DNA of 64,000 bases, taken from contig NZ_JADKYX010000017.1 in assembly GCF_016093545.1 (NCBI RefSeq), positions 110,648 through 174,647 of the forward strand. Direction: 5' to 3'. How positions within the stretch are numbered: the stretch's first letter is position 1; each line of letters opens with the position of its first letter. Positions 51,920 to 61,558 of this stretch are shown in pieces. Source of the DNA: Massilia rhizosphaerae. GTDB taxonomy: Bacteria > Pseudomonadota > Gammaproteobacteria > Burkholderiales > Burkholderiaceae_D. A program made the translations under genes and the position numbers. The notes beneath the pieces were generated by a model. It had not been told where the DNA came from. It ran no database searches and saw only the letters and a list, made by a program, of their open reading frames with translations.

Positions 51920-53353
51920 CTACCCGAGCTCCCGCTCCAGGAAGCGCCACGCCCCCGCGTCCTCCAGCGCCGCCACGTTCAATCGCAGCTTCGTGGACGG
52001 CAGCTGGGCCGGCGAGAACAGGCTGCCCGGCGCCAGCAGCAGGCCCTCGTCCATCGCGCGGGCCGCGAGCGCGTTGGTGTCGCGGCCGCAGTTGGCCCAC
52101 GCGAACATGCCGGCCGTCGGCGCCGGATCCAGGGTCATGCCGAGCGACTCGATGCGGCGCAATACCTGCGGCCGGACGGCGTCCAGCCGGGCGCGGATCC
52201 GGTCCAGGTGCTTGCGGTACACGCCTTCCGAGAGGATCTTGTAGACGACCCGCTCGCCCAGGTCGCTCGTGCTCAAGGTGGCCAGCATCTTGCGGTCGGC
52301 CAGGCGCTGCACCGTCTCGCGCGACGCCGCGATGAAGCCGACGCGCAGGTTCGCCGCCAGCGACTTCGAAAAGCCGCCCAGGTAGATCACGCGCTGCAAC
52401 TGGTCCAGCGCGGCCAGCCGGGTCGCGCTCTGGACGCCGCCCGGGTGCAGGTCGCAATAGATGTCGTCCTCGACGACCGTGATGTCATGGCGCTCCGCGA
52501 TGCGCAGGATCTGGAAGGCTTTCGCGGCCGACAGCGACGTGGAGCTGGGGTTGTGCAGCACCGAATTGATGATGTACAGGCGCGGCTGATGCAAGGCCGC
52601 CAGCGCGTCCAGCTGGGCCAGGTCCGGGCCGTCGGCCTGGCGCCGGATGCCCACCACGTTCAAGCCCATCGCGGCGAACGAGCCGAACATCAGGAACCAC
52701 GCCGGGTCGTCGACGAATACCGTGTCGCCGGGCCGGCAGAATTCGCGCGCGACGAGGTCGAGGCCTTGCGTCACGCCGAGCGTCGTCACGAATTGCTCGG
52801 GCGCGGCCGCGATTTCCAGCTCGGCCAGCTTGCGCTGCAATTGTTCGCGCAGGGGCGCATAGCCCTGCGGCCCGGCATAGTTGAGCAGCATGGTGCTGTT
52901 CTGGCGGCTGACGGCGCGCAGCGCATTGGCGACGCCGGCGCCGTCCAGCCAGGCCGTCGGCAGGACGCCGGACGCGCTCGACGGCTGCCCCGGCATCTGC
53001 CGGAACATGTGGCGGATCAGCCAGACGACGTCCAGCGCGCGCGATTCCAGCGCGGGATCGGCGTTGGCGTCGGCACGGCGCAATGCCGTGTTCAGCGGCG
53101 CGCGCTCGCGCACGAAGAAGCCGGCGCCGCGGCGCGATTCCAGGTAGCCCTGCGCGACGAGGCGGTCGTAACTGGCCACGACGGTGAACGGCGACACGCC
53201 GTGGGCCGCGGCGAAGCGGCGGATCGAGGGCATGCGCGCGCCCGCGCGCAGCTGCTTGTCGTCGATGCGCGCGGTCACCATCCGGACGATCTGGTCGGCC
53301 AGCGGTTCGCCGGAATCGCGCGACAGCAGGGTCGGCATGATTGTATCGGTCAT
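51920..53353 (-). CDS. MocR-type transcription regulator (GntR + aminotransferase)
   Basis: 477 residues. The N-terminal GntR winged helix (MPSIRRFAAAHGVSPFTVVASYDRLVAQGYLESRRGAGFFV) is joined to a fold-type-I PLP domain with the Lys in YLGGFSKSLAANLRVGF. MocR proteins sense amino acids or PLP-related ligands. It is divergent from the EamA transporter gene with a 111-bp gap, so it probably controls it. Confidence 0.9.
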   Translation of the reverse strand: MTDTIMPTLLSRDSGEPLADQIVRMVTARIDDKQLRAGARMPSIRRFAAAHGVSPFTVVASYDRLVAQGYLESRRGAGFFVRERAPLNTALRRADANADPALESRALDVVWLIRHMFRQMPGQPSSASGVLPTAWLDGAGVANALRAVSRQNSTMLLNYAGPQGYAPLREQLQRKLAELEIAAAPEQFVTTLGVTQGLDLVAREFCRPGDTVFVDDPAWFLMFGSFAAMGLNVVGIRRQADGPDLAQLDALAALHQPRLYIINSVLHNPSSTSLSAAKAFQILRIAERHDITVVEDDIYCDLHPGGVQSATRLAALDQLQRVIYLGGFSKSLAANLRVGFIAASRETVQRLADRKMLATLSTSDLGERVVYKILSEGVYRKHLDRIRARLDAVRPQVLRRIESLGMTLDPAPTAGMFAWANCGRDTNALAARAMDEGLLLAPGSLFSPAQLPSTKLRLNVAALEDAGAWRFLERELG

Positions 53354-53464
53354 TTCGCCATCACAGTGTGCAAAAGGATATCGCCAAGTGTATAGGGACT
53401 GTACTGCTCGTCCGGACTAGCATAACCCTGGCCAAGATTTGCTGCAACGACAACAGGAGAACCC

Positions 53465-54394
53465 ATGCGTCCCACCACGCTCGTCCCAACCGCTCCGAAC
53501 GCGTCCATCTCCACCGCTTCCGACGAGGCGCGCGGCATGCTGCTCGGCCTGGCCGGCGTCGCCATCTTCAGCCTGACCTTACCGTTCACGCGCCTGGCCG
53601 TGCGCGAGCTCGATCCGCTGTTCCTCACGCTGGGCCGCGCACTGGGCGCGGCCGTGCTGGCGGCGGCGTGGCTACGCATGCGCCGCGTCCCCTTGCCGGG
53701 ACGCGCGGCGCTGTGGCCGCTGACCGTCGTGGCGCTAGGCTGCGTGCTGGGGTTTCCCTTGCTCAGTTCGATCGCGATGCGCAGCGTGCCCGCGTCGCAT
53801 GGGGCCGTGCTGGGCGGCGTGCTGCCGCTCGCCACCGCGCTGTACGCGGCGCTGCGCGGCTTCGAGCGGCCGTCGCGCGGCTTCTGGGGCGTCGCGCTGC
53901 TGGGAACGAGCCTCGTCGTGACCTTCGCGCTCAGCCAGGGCGGCGGCGCGCTGCAACCGGCCGACCTGCTGATGTTCGGCGCCGTCGGTGCCGCGGCGGC
54001 GGGCTATGCGGAAGGCGGCCGCCTCGCGCGCACGCTCGGCGGCCAGGAGACGATCTGCTGGGCCCTCGTGCTGGCGGCCGTCCCCGCCGCGGTCCTGCTC
54101 GCGACGCTCGAACACGACCAGTTCGGCCGCCTGGGCGCCGTCGGCGCCGCCACCTGGCTTGGATTCGGGTACGTCACGGCGTTCTCGATGTTCATCGGCT
54201 TCTTTTTCTGGTATCGCGGCCTGGCATTGGGCGGCGTGGCCCGCGTGGGACAGGTGCAGCTGCTGCAACCGTTCCTGTCGCTGGCCGGGGCGGCCATGCT
54301 GCTGGGCGAGGCGCTCACGGCGGCCAACGTCGGCTTCGCGCTGGCCGTGATCGCGACCGTGGCGCTGGGCCGGCGCATGCAGGTGAGGCGATAA
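53465..54394 (+). CDS. EamA/DMT-family transporter
   Basis: 309 residues with ten membrane helices and the two EamA repeats (ARGMLLGLAGVAIFSLTLPFTRLAV and LAGAAMLLGEALTAANVGFALAVIATVALG). Probably an exporter of amino acids or metabolites in the inner membrane. Paired with the divergent MocR regulator. Confidence 0.87.
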   Translation: MRPTTLVPTAPNASISTASDEARGMLLGLAGVAIFSLTLPFTRLAVRELDPLFLTLGRALGAAVLAAAWLRMRRVPLPGRAALWPLTVVALGCVLGFPLLSSIAMRSVPASHGAVLGGVLPLATALYAALRGFERPSRGFWGVALLGTSLVVTFALSQGGGALQPADLLMFGAVGAAAAGYAEGGRLARTLGGQETICWALVLAAVPAAVLLATLEHDQFGRLGAVGAATWLGFGYVTAFSMFIGFFFWYRGLALGGVARVGQVQLLQPFLSLAGAAMLLGEALTAANVGFALAVIATVALGRRMQVRR

Positions 54395-54475
54395 TGGGTA
54401 TGCGCAACGCGATGGGCACGCCTGCCTGCAAGTCGTACAATAGCGGCTTTCTTTTCACACAACCCTGGGGTATCC

Positions 54476-54937
54476 ATGTCCGTCTACGACAAACTCAAAG
54501 CACTGAACATCACCCTCGCCGCGCCGGCGACGCCGGCCGCAGCCTACGTCATGTACGCGCAGACCGGCAACCTGGTCTTCCTGTCCGGCCACATTTCGAA
54601 AAATGCGGACGGCTCGGTGAATGCCGGCCTGCTGGGCCGCGACAAGACGACGGAACAGGGCAAGGCGGCGGCGCGCGCCGTGGCCGTCGACCTGATCGGC
54701 ACGCTGCAGGCGGCCGTCGGCGGCGACCTGAACCGCGTGAAGCGCATCGTCAAGGTGATGAGCCTGGTCGCGTCGACGCCGGACTACACGGAACAGCACC
54801 TCGTCACGAACGGCTGCTCGGAACTGCTGGGCGAAGTGTTCGGCGACGCCGGCAAGCACGCGCGCTCGGCGTTCGGCGTGTCGTCGCTGCCCCTGGGTGC
54901 CTGTGTCGAAATCGAGTTGATCGCCGAAGTGGCGTAA
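54476..54937 (+). CDS. RidA-family protein
   Basis: 153 residues, YjgF/YER057c/UK114 fold: YVMYAQTGNLVFLSGHISKNADG, LIGTLQAAVGGDLNRVKRIVKVMSLVAS, and SAFGVSSLPLGACVEIELIAEV. The family has enamine/imine deaminase activity that protects PLP enzymes. The essential Arg of true RidA (IARSAVEVARLP) is absent or replaced here, so it may be one of the Rid subfamilies with other roles. It is 82 bp after the transporter gene and 138 bp before an aminotransferase gene. Confidence 0.85.
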   Translation: MSVYDKLKALNITLAAPATPAAAYVMYAQTGNLVFLSGHISKNADGSVNAGLLGRDKTTEQGKAAARAVAVDLIGTLQAAVGGDLNRVKRIVKVMSLVASTPDYTEQHLVTNGCSELLGEVFGDAGKHARSAFGVSSLPLGACVEIELIAEVA

Positions 54938-55074
54938 GCTATTGTTCGGCAGCGACATTTTCAGCAGTAAATTAACCGGAGCATGCCCACCAGGTGTGCT
55001 CCTTGAGAGAGCAGCCTATCCGGCGTGCCTTATAATGGCCGACGCACCAACGTGGCCCTTCCTGTGAGACCAGT

Positions 55075-56268
55075 ATGAAAATCGAAAATCCCAATCCCAT
55101 CCAGTGGCAGTTCTCGGAGCGTGCCCAGCAGCTGCAAAGCTCGGCGATCCGCGAGATCCTCAAGATCACCCAGCGTCCGGAAATCATTTCCTTCGCCGGC
55201 GGCCTGCCCTCGCCCGCCACGTTCCCGGTCGAACGCATGAAGGCCGCCTTCGACAAGGTGCTCAGCGAAAACGGCAAGCAGGCCCTGCAATACGGCCCGA
55301 CGGACGGCTACGCGCCGCTGCGCGAATGGGTGGCGAACTACCTGTCCACGGAAGGCAGCCGGATCCTGCCGGAGCAGATCCTGATGGTGTCCGGCTCGCA
55401 ACAGGCCCTCGACCTGCTCGGTAAAGTCCTGATCGACGAAGGTTCGCGCGTGCTGGTGGAAACCCCCAGCTACCTCGGCGCGCTGCAAGCCTTCTCGGTG
55501 TACCGTCCGGAGTTCCGGTCGGTCGAAACGGACGACCACGGCCTGGTGCCGGCGTCGATCGAGCCGCTGGCCAAGGGTGCCCGCCTGTTGTACTCGCTGC
55601 CGAACTTCCAGAACCCGACGGGCCGCTCGCTGTCCATCGAGCGCCGCCGCGAGCTGGTCGAAACCTGTTCCCGCCTGGGCCTGCCGCTGATCGAGGACGA
55701 TCCTTACGGCGCGCTGTCGTACAAGGGCGAGCCGATGCCGCGCATGCTGTCGATGAATCCGGACGGCGTGGTCTACATGGGGTCGTTCTCGAAAGTGCTG
55801 ACGCCGGGCATCCGCCTGGGCTACGTCGTCGCCCCGCTGCCGCTCGTGCGCCGCCTCGAGCTGGCCAAGCAGGCCGCCGACCTGCACACGGCCACGCTGA
55901 CGCAGATGGTCGTGCACGAAGTCATCAAGGACGGCTTCCTGGACGAGCACATCCCGACCATCCGCAACCTGTACGCCAACCAGTGCCAGGTCATGCTGGA
56001 CGCGATGGCCGAGCAGTTCCCCGAAGGCGTCACCTGGACCCGTCCGGAAGGCGGCATGTTCATCTGGGTCACGCTGCCGAAGCACATCGACGCGATGAAA
56101 CTGCTCGACCAGGCGATCGCCGCCCGCGTCGCCTTCGTCCCGGGTGGTCCGTTCTACGCCAACGAGCCGGAAACGAACACGCTGCGCCTGTCGTTCGTGA
56201 CGGTGCCGCCGGAGCGCATCCGCGAAGGCATCGCCACCCTCGGCAAGCTGATCAAAGACCAGCTGTAA
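55075..56268 (+). CDS. PLP-dependent aminotransferase (LysN/aromatic-like)
   Basis: 397 residues, class I/II fold type I. IISFAGGLPSPATFP, SGSQQALDLLGKVLIDEG, PNFQNPTGRSLS and the PLP lysine in YMGSFSKVLTPGIRLGY are all present. It resembles 2-aminoadipate and multi-substrate aminotransferases. The substrate cannot be fixed from sequence. A RidA protein just upstream fits a role in handling reactive PLP intermediates. Confidence 0.87.
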   Translation: MKIENPNPIQWQFSERAQQLQSSAIREILKITQRPEIISFAGGLPSPATFPVERMKAAFDKVLSENGKQALQYGPTDGYAPLREWVANYLSTEGSRILPEQILMVSGSQQALDLLGKVLIDEGSRVLVETPSYLGALQAFSVYRPEFRSVETDDHGLVPASIEPLAKGARLLYSLPNFQNPTGRSLSIERRRELVETCSRLGLPLIEDDPYGALSYKGEPMPRMLSMNPDGVVYMGSFSKVLTPGIRLGYVVAPLPLVRRLELAKQAADLHTATLTQMVVHEVIKDGFLDEHIPTIRNLYANQCQVMLDAMAEQFPEGVTWTRPEGGMFIWVTLPKHIDAMKLLDQAIAARVAFVPGGPFYANEPETNTLRLSFVTVPPERIREGIATLGKLIKDQL

Positions 56269-56456
56269 TCCCCCGCGCGACCCGGCGGCGCGCACGTGCC
56301 GCCGGGCATCAACAATTGTTTAACAAGCCAAACAATTATCAGTTGCGTAATAGTTACATATTTTTCCACTTGTAAAAGAAACTATTGCCCAAGGTCACTC
56401 TGCGGGGTGTATGATTTTGCACGCAATCTAACCGTGCACTTCCCGCAAAGCACCGT

Positions 56457-57788
56457 ATGACCAACCCAGCGACCGCGCCGCTTGCCGACCCGCGCAAGCC
56501 CGCTATCCTCATTGTCGACGACGCCCCCGACAACCTCGGCGTGCTGCGTGCGATGATGCTGCGTCAAGGCTATCAAACGTTCGTGGCCACCTCCGGCGAC
56601 CGCGCGCTCGACATCGCCCTGCGCGTGAAACCCGACCTGATCCTGCTCGACGTCGTCATGCCCGGCATCGACGGCCTGGAGACGTGCCGCCGCCTCAAGG
56701 CGCACCCGGCCACGACGCGCATCCCCGTGATCTTCATGAGCGCGCGCGGCGACACGGAGGACATCGTGGCCGGCTTCGACACCGGCGCCGCCGACTACAT
56801 CCCGAAGCCGCTGCGCCTGGAAGAAGTGTGCGCCCGCGTGCGCGCCCAGCTGCGCCTGCGCAGCACGGCGGACACGCAGTCGGAACAGGCCGACCGCCTG
56901 CGCATGATCGTCAACAGCATGGACCAGGGCCTGTTGATCGTCGAAGGCTGCGGCCGCGTGCAGTACGCCAACCCGGCCTGCGACCGCTACCTGGGGTATG
57001 CGCCCGAGGAGCTGGTCGGGCGGTCGCTGAAGGAATTGCTGAGCTGCGAAGAGCCCGGCTGCTGCGAGGCCCTGGACGCGATGAACTACGGCACGCGCGA
57101 GGTGAAAATCCGCCACCGCGACGGCGGCCTGCGCGCGATGGACCTGACGATGACGCCGATGCACGCGGCCGACGGCCTGTTCGTCGCGCTGCTGCACGAC
57201 ATCACGCACCACAAGCAGTCCGAGGACGCGCTGCAGCGGGCCGCGATGCTCGACCCGCTGACGAAGATCGCCAACCGCCGCCACTTCGACGCCTTCCTGG
57301 ACAAGGAATGGCAGCGCGCGATCCGCAACGCCCAGCCGCTGTCGCTGGTGGTGCTGGACGTCGACCACTTCAAGCTGTACAACGACACGCTGGGCCACGC
57401 CGCCGGCGACGTGTGCCTGCAAAAGGTCGCGCAGGCGCTGCAGGATCACGCCGCGCGCCCGACCGACCTCGCGGCCCGCTACGGCGGCGAGGAATTCGTG
57501 CTGCTGTTCGCGGAAACGCCGGCGGAAAACGCGGCGCGCCTGGCGGAGATGATCCGCGCCGCCGTCCTGGCGCTGGAAATCCCGAACCCGCGCTCGACGA
57601 CGTCGGCCTGGCTCACCGTGTCCGTGGGCGTGGCGACGATCGTGCCGACGCAGCTGGACGCGATCGACAACCTGTTCGTGTGCGCGGACCGCGCCATGTA
57701 TGCCGCCAAGGCCGGCGGGCGCAACCGGGTGGAAGCGACCATCGTCGGGGCGGCCTGGGATGTGGTGCAGGACGCGGCGTTGTATTGA
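56457..57788 (+). CDS. Response regulator with PAS and GGDEF domains
   Basis: 443 residues. Receiver domain (1-135) with phospho-acceptor in LILLDVVMPGIDG and KPLRLEEV; PAS domain (about 150-265) with MDQGLLIVEGCGRVQYANPA; GGDEF domain (from DPLTKIANRRHFDAF) with active-site RYGGEEF. It is a phosphorylation-controlled diguanylate cyclase. No kinase is encoded next to it. It is the second cyclase in the window. Confidence 0.9.
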   Translation: MTNPATAPLADPRKPAILIVDDAPDNLGVLRAMMLRQGYQTFVATSGDRALDIALRVKPDLILLDVVMPGIDGLETCRRLKAHPATTRIPVIFMSARGDTEDIVAGFDTGAADYIPKPLRLEEVCARVRAQLRLRSTADTQSEQADRLRMIVNSMDQGLLIVEGCGRVQYANPACDRYLGYAPEELVGRSLKELLSCEEPGCCEALDAMNYGTREVKIRHRDGGLRAMDLTMTPMHAADGLFVALLHDITHHKQSEDALQRAAMLDPLTKIANRRHFDAFLDKEWQRAIRNAQPLSLVVLDVDHFKLYNDTLGHAAGDVCLQKVAQALQDHAARPTDLAARYGGEEFVLLFAETPAENAARLAEMIRAAVLALEIPNPRSTTSAWLTVSVGVATIVPTQLDAIDNLFVCADRAMYAAKAGGRNRVEATIVGAAWDVVQDAALY

Positions 57789-58013
57789 GGGCGGCGGCGC
57801 TGGCGGAACGTCCGGGAACGGCTTCTACTCAGGACCTGGCGTTCGTGATGATTTGTGACGCGCCGGCTTTAGCGAGCGCCACTTCAAACGGGCGTCGATC
57901 CGAGTAAATTCGTATGAGGTTTCCGGTCTAAGAAAGATGCTGCGCAATGGCTGCCGCCAAATTGATGAGCTTGGTCCCGGTCAGCGCGCTGACTCGTGTA
58001 CGGTTCAACTCTC

Positions 58014-58325
58014 TCACGGCGTTGTGAACTCCTCCATTCCGATGACCTGACCATGCGGTCCGAGCAGTGTCCTTCTCCACGGGCCAGCGAATGCATATCT
58101 TGCAGCGATTTTAGAAACGTAAGAGACGACTTCGGTTGAAGTTGGCCACTCAAGGCATGGTATGGTTTGCTCGCCGAAAAATTTTTGAGTCTCGGAAAGA
58201 ATTTCAGCGGTGACTATAACCGTCGGTTCAAGACGATTTGTCCAACTCCATTTTTGCCCTCCCGAGATTGTTAAGAACTTCCAGTGCGTCGTCGAAACAG
58301 TCGCCGGTTTTGTCGTTTGAGACAC
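58014..58325 (-). CDS. Hypothetical protein, doubtful
   Basis: 103 residues from GTG 58325; no Shine-Dalgarno site is visible. Its composition is protein-like (THWKFLTISGGQKWSWTNRLEPTV, then RYAFAGPWRRTLLGPHGQVIG), with many tryptophans and a balanced charge. No family recognised. It might be a degraded or horizontally acquired gene. Confidence 0.3.
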   Translation of the reverse strand: MSQTTKPATVSTTHWKFLTISGGQKWSWTNRLEPTVIVTAEILSETQKFFGEQTIPCLEWPTSTEVVSYVSKIAARYAFAGPWRRTLLGPHGQVIGMEEFTTP

Positions 58326-58558
58326 TCTGCGTCGGGAGTCGGTGGTCTAAATTATGTCATCACACCTGGAGCTTGCAACCGCAGGTTTTCCTGCTCGCCG
58401 TCTTGACCTGCCGCCCAGGCTCAAGCCTCCTAGCCACGCCCCGCTACGAGCTCGACTAGCGATAACGCTTTTTATCAAGAGTAGAAGTGCCGATAGGCTC
58501 GTCAACAACAATCGACCTTGGTTGATTTAGATCACTTATTTAAAAAAAACTTCTTGTT

Positions 58559-58583
58559 TATACTATTCATGTTGTTTAAACAA
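58559..58583 (+). promoter_or_regulatory. -10 box with palindromic operator-like site
   Basis: TATACT (58559-58564) is a good -10; no clear -35 is seen. The perfect 12-bp palindrome TTGTTTAAACAA (58572-58583) sits at the expected transcription start, 27 bp before ATG 58611, a position suited to a repressor. Confidence 0.55.
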
Positions 58584-58610
58584 ACTCATCAAACAAAACA
58601 AGGATCGTAA

Positions 58611-58898
58611 ATGGACAAGCGTCATGACGAGTTGCTGACTTCCCGTCTGGAAGAAATCATAACCAAAGGGTGTACTTATATCTCCTGGAATGAACTCTAC
58701 CTTTGGTATGGCGTTCGAAAACTTGCGGCGCGCTCGTATCGCGACCTTTCAACACGCTGGGATGAGCTTGCCACCTCTTTCGATTTGACCAACCTTGGGA
58801 AACTCGTTTTCGTTCAAAGTCCATGGAGCAATAACAGCGGGGGCATCTACCTTTTCGCCAAGGAGATGGCTCAAGCGGTCAATGATTATGATGGTTAA
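58611..58898 (+). CDS. Orphan small protein
   Basis: 95 residues with AAGGA upstream of the ATG. It has a helical N-terminus (DELLTSRLEEIITKGCTYISWNEL) and a well-balanced soluble composition (LYLWYGVRKLAARSYRDL); no known motif. It has its own promoter/operator region and a strong terminator, so it is a complete single-gene unit. Codon use is less GC-biased than that of core genes, suggesting transfer. Function unknown. Confidence 0.6.
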   Translation: MDKRHDELLTSRLEEIITKGCTYISWNELYLWYGVRKLAARSYRDLSTRWDELATSFDLTNLGKLVFVQSPWSNNSGGIYLFAKEMAQAVNDYDG

Positions 58899-58920
58899 AA
58901 AAGCGGCCTAGCCGCTTTTT
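58898..58920. terminator. Terminator of the orphan gene
   Basis: AAAAAGCGGC (58898-58907) pairs with GCCGCTTTTT (58911-58920) around a 3-nt loop, with T-tracts. It could work in both directions and is also near the end of the YfbU gene. Confidence 0.9.
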
Positions 58921-58961
58921 TATTTGGCAGTGCTTCGCCATGTGAGCTGCTTCCCTCCTAT

Positions 58962-59486
58962 TCAGGAACGGCGACGCGCAGCCAAAATGTCCTGGATCTG
59001 TTCTTTTGAATAAGGGTAGTGCGGCGACCCTAACGCTTTCCAGCGCGCGATCATGCGACGGTAGACATCGGCAGTGGGTATGTGCGAATTTATTGCCGAT
59101 TTGCCAAGGACAGACGTGAACTGGCCGGCTTCGATCAGGGCGCCTGTCAGGCTCAAGAGCTCAACTTCATTGTTCCCATCAAAGCCAGGCCAGGAGACCG
59201 AACCTGCGTCGATACCAGTCTTGTCATCCAGCTCTTCGAAACTAGATTTTAGCTCGTCATAGATACGCAGGATCGTATATACAAAGTCGTGCGTGTCATC
59301 GTCGACCACCCGCGAAACCGACTCGAACGCTTTGCTGTACAGCCACTTATGGCCCGCTCGAAGGTTTTTCGCAAGCTGCGTGTAATGGGCTTCTTCATCA
59401 GCGTCCAGTTTGGCCAAAATTTCATACTGGTTGGCCAGGATAAGACGTTCGGTGTCGGTCAGGTCAGGGGTATGCATGTGCGTCAT
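58962..59486 (-). CDS. YfbU family protein
   Basis: 174 residues. LTDTERLILANQYEILAKLDADE, SVSWPGFDGNNEVELL and ADVYRRMIARWKALG match the YfbU family, which has unknown function and occurs sporadically, often on mobile DNA. E. coli YfbU has 164 residues. An alternative start 3 codons in is possible. It is divergent from the Gabija-like operon, 224 bp away. Confidence 0.82.
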   Translation of the reverse strand: MTHMHTPDLTDTERLILANQYEILAKLDADEEAHYTQLAKNLRAGHKWLYSKAFESVSRVVDDDTHDFVYTILRIYDELKSSFEELDDKTGIDAGSVSWPGFDGNNEVELLSLTGALIEAGQFTSVLGKSAINSHIPTADVYRRMIARWKALGSPHYPYSKEQIQDILAARRRS

Positions 59487-59710
59487 CTTTCGGAGGGCTC
59501 AGGGACTCTGGAGATTGAGGCAGAGCGTAAAAAATACAAGGGTTCACGCCGCATTTGGTCGCACTCCAACTGGTCGACGCTGGCTGCCGAGAGGGCGGGA
59601 AGTGAGCGCAAGAAACTGGGCGGAACTTGCTCTAAGAGCAACAAGCTCGTACACTGAGCAATTCCAACCGTCCGCTTTCGCAGCGAACCCGCAAGCAAGA
59701 GAGAACACGA

Positions 59711-61558
59711 GTGCACCTTGCCAAACTGGTCATCAAGAATTTCCGCAAACTCAAACACGTGGAACTGTCGTTTCAAGCCGGCCTAAACGTCCTGGTCGGC
59801 GGCAACAACGTCGGCAAGACGGCCGTGGTCGACGCGCTGCGTGCACTGCTGGCCGGTCATGACGAGCCCTACCCACGCCTCTGTGAAGACGATGTGCACC
59901 GGCCCAACGGTGGCACCCCATCAGGCGACATCGTGTTCGAGTACGTGTTCAGCGGGCTCAGTCTCGACGATGAAGCGGACTTCCTGGCCGCACTTGTGCC
60001 CGGCGCTTCCGGTGGGCTCGAGGCGCACATAAAAATCCGCTACTCCGACGCCGACAAGGCCGGCCGCTTGCGCGCCAAACGCTGGTGCGGCGAGAACGAG
60101 GACGTGGGCCTGACGGCGGACATGATGGAAAACCTGCGAGGAGTATACCTGCCGCCGCTCCGGGATGCGTCCCAAGGCCTGAAGCCGGGTCGCACCAGCC
60201 AGCTTGCACGCCTGCTGCAACTGCTGGCCGACGATGCTGGCATCGACGGCATCAACAAAGCCCTGCAAGAACTCGACGGCGAGCTGAAGTCGCATCTGCC
60301 TATTGTTAGTACGCATGATGCCATCAACATCCGGCACAAAACGATGCTGGGGCCGCAGCTCGCGCAGTTACTGGAGGTCGGCCTGAGTGCTAGCGACTTC
60401 AAGAGCTTGAAGTCCAGATTGTCGCTGCTGGTGGATTCGTTCGAGATCGAGCAGAACGGGTTGGGCTTTAACAACTTGGTCTACATGGCGGTCGTGCTAA
60501 GCGAGCTGACCAAGAATCCTGACTCCTGCTACCGCGGCTTGATCGTAGAGGAGCCCGAGGCGCACCTGCATCCCCAACTTCAGGCCGTGCTGCTCCAGTA
60601 CCTGCAGTCCATACAGGTGGTCGAAGGCGAGAAACCCGTTCAGCTTTTCGTGACGAGCCATTCACCGAACTTCGCGAGCATCGCCGACCTGGATAGCCTG
60701 GTATGTCTGGTCGACACGGGCACCGCGGTAGAGACCTTCCTCCCGCGCAGCGTGGTCTTCGAGAAGGGCAAGCGCGAGAAACTTGAGCGCTACCTCGATG
60801 TCACGCGCGCCGAGCTCTTCTTTGCGCGCCGAGTCATCTTCGTGGAGGGGGCGGCCGAACTCATGATGGTGAACGCGCTGGCGAAGCGTATCGGCTGCGA
60901 TCTACGCCAGCACGGCGTGAGCGTCATCAGTGTCGAGGGGTTGAACTTCGACTCGTTCCTTCCCTTGTTCGGGGACACGTCGTTGAAGATCCCTGTCGCG
61001 GTCCTGACTGACGCCGACCCTGTACCGCCCAAAGCCGAACCCCAGGCTGTGCCTGTCGAGGTGGCCGTAGCTAGCATGCCTCTACCGGCGCCTACGGTCG
61101 AAAGTGTGGGCGCTTCTGAAGAGGAAGAGGAGGACGACGACACCGAGCCCGTGTACCCGGCGCCTGGTGACGCCATCACCGTCTCGGCCAACACCGCCAA
61201 GATGAAGGGCTGTGAGGACGCATACGTTAAGATCTTCCACGGCCTCAAGACCTTCGAGTACGACCTGGCATTGGAAGCTACCAATCGCACGGCCATGCTC
61301 AAGGCACTGACCGAGCTGCACCCGAGGATCGCCAAGTCGTTGGCCGTCGCCGTCGGTGCGGAAGTCGGCGACGCGGCTAAGGCCAAGGCGCTGTTCCGCG
61401 GTATGTTTGAACGCTCGAAGAACAACGTCCAGAAAGGCAGTTTCGCCCAGTCTCTGGCGCAAGTCATTTCGGACGACAAGGTTGCTTTCACGGTGCCGAC
61501 ATACATCCAGGCCGCCATCAAGCACGCTTGCCAGTTGACGGCGGCCCCGACGCCATGA
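59711..61558 (+). CDS. OLD-family ATPase/TOPRIM nuclease, Gabija GajA-like
   Basis: 615 residues from GTG 59711. ABC-type ATPase (1-330): Walker A GGNNVGKT (30-37), signature region NGLGFNN (249-255), Walker B LIVEEPEAHLHP (277-288), switch VTSHSPN (314-320). TOPRIM nuclease (from 370): FVEGAAE (377-383) and LTDAD (432-436). Between LTDAD and the last helical part is an insertion with the acidic run EEEEEDDD (470-477). The class 2 OLD proteins encoded beside UvrD-like helicases are the GajA subunits of Gabija defence systems, which cut DNA on phage infection. The helicase gene overlaps by 4 bp. Confidence 0.8.
   Translation: MHLAKLVIKNFRKLKHVELSFQAGLNVLVGGNNVGKTAVVDALRALLAGHDEPYPRLCEDDVHRPNGGTPSGDIVFEYVFSGLSLDDEADFLAALVPGASGGLEAHIKIRYSDADKAGRLRAKRWCGENEDVGLTADMMENLRGVYLPPLRDASQGLKPGRTSQLARLLQLLADDAGIDGINKALQELDGELKSHLPIVSTHDAINIRHKTMLGPQLAQLLEVGLSASDFKSLKSRLSLLVDSFEIEQNGLGFNNLVYMAVVLSELTKNPDSCYRGLIVEEPEAHLHPQLQAVLLQYLQSIQVVEGEKPVQLFVTSHSPNFASIADLDSLVCLVDTGTAVETFLPRSVVFEKGKREKLERYLDVTRAELFFARRVIFVEGAAELMMVNALAKRIGCDLRQHGVSVISVEGLNFDSFLPLFGDTSLKIPVAVLTDADPVPPKAEPQAVPVEVAVASMPLPAPTVESVGASEEEEEDDDTEPVYPAPGDAITVSANTAKMKGCEDAYVKIFHGLKTFEYDLALEATNRTAMLKALTELHPRIAKSLAVAVGAEVGDAAKAKALFRGMFERSKNNVQKGSFAQSLAQVISDDKVAFTVPTYIQAAIKHACQLTAAPTP

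Larger units (their letters stand above)
57789..58610. other. Gene-poor lower-GC stretch, left end of accessory region
   Basis: After the GGDEF gene the base composition shifts away from the surrounding high GC, and third-position bias is lost. Only one frame (58014-58325, reverse) has a protein-like composition. From 58500 it becomes A/T-rich. It looks like the boundary of acquired DNA; no inverted ends or integrase were seen. Confidence 0.5.

Noticed and set aside
58238..58459. Rightward 73-codon frame in the lower-GC gap
   Set aside because: Low-complexity Ser/Leu/Arg composition, no ribosome site, overlaps the more protein-like reverse frame.
59483..59776. Leftward 97-codon frame between YfbU and the nuclease gene
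   Set aside because: It overlaps the start of the nuclease gene and has no ribosome site or recognisable motif.
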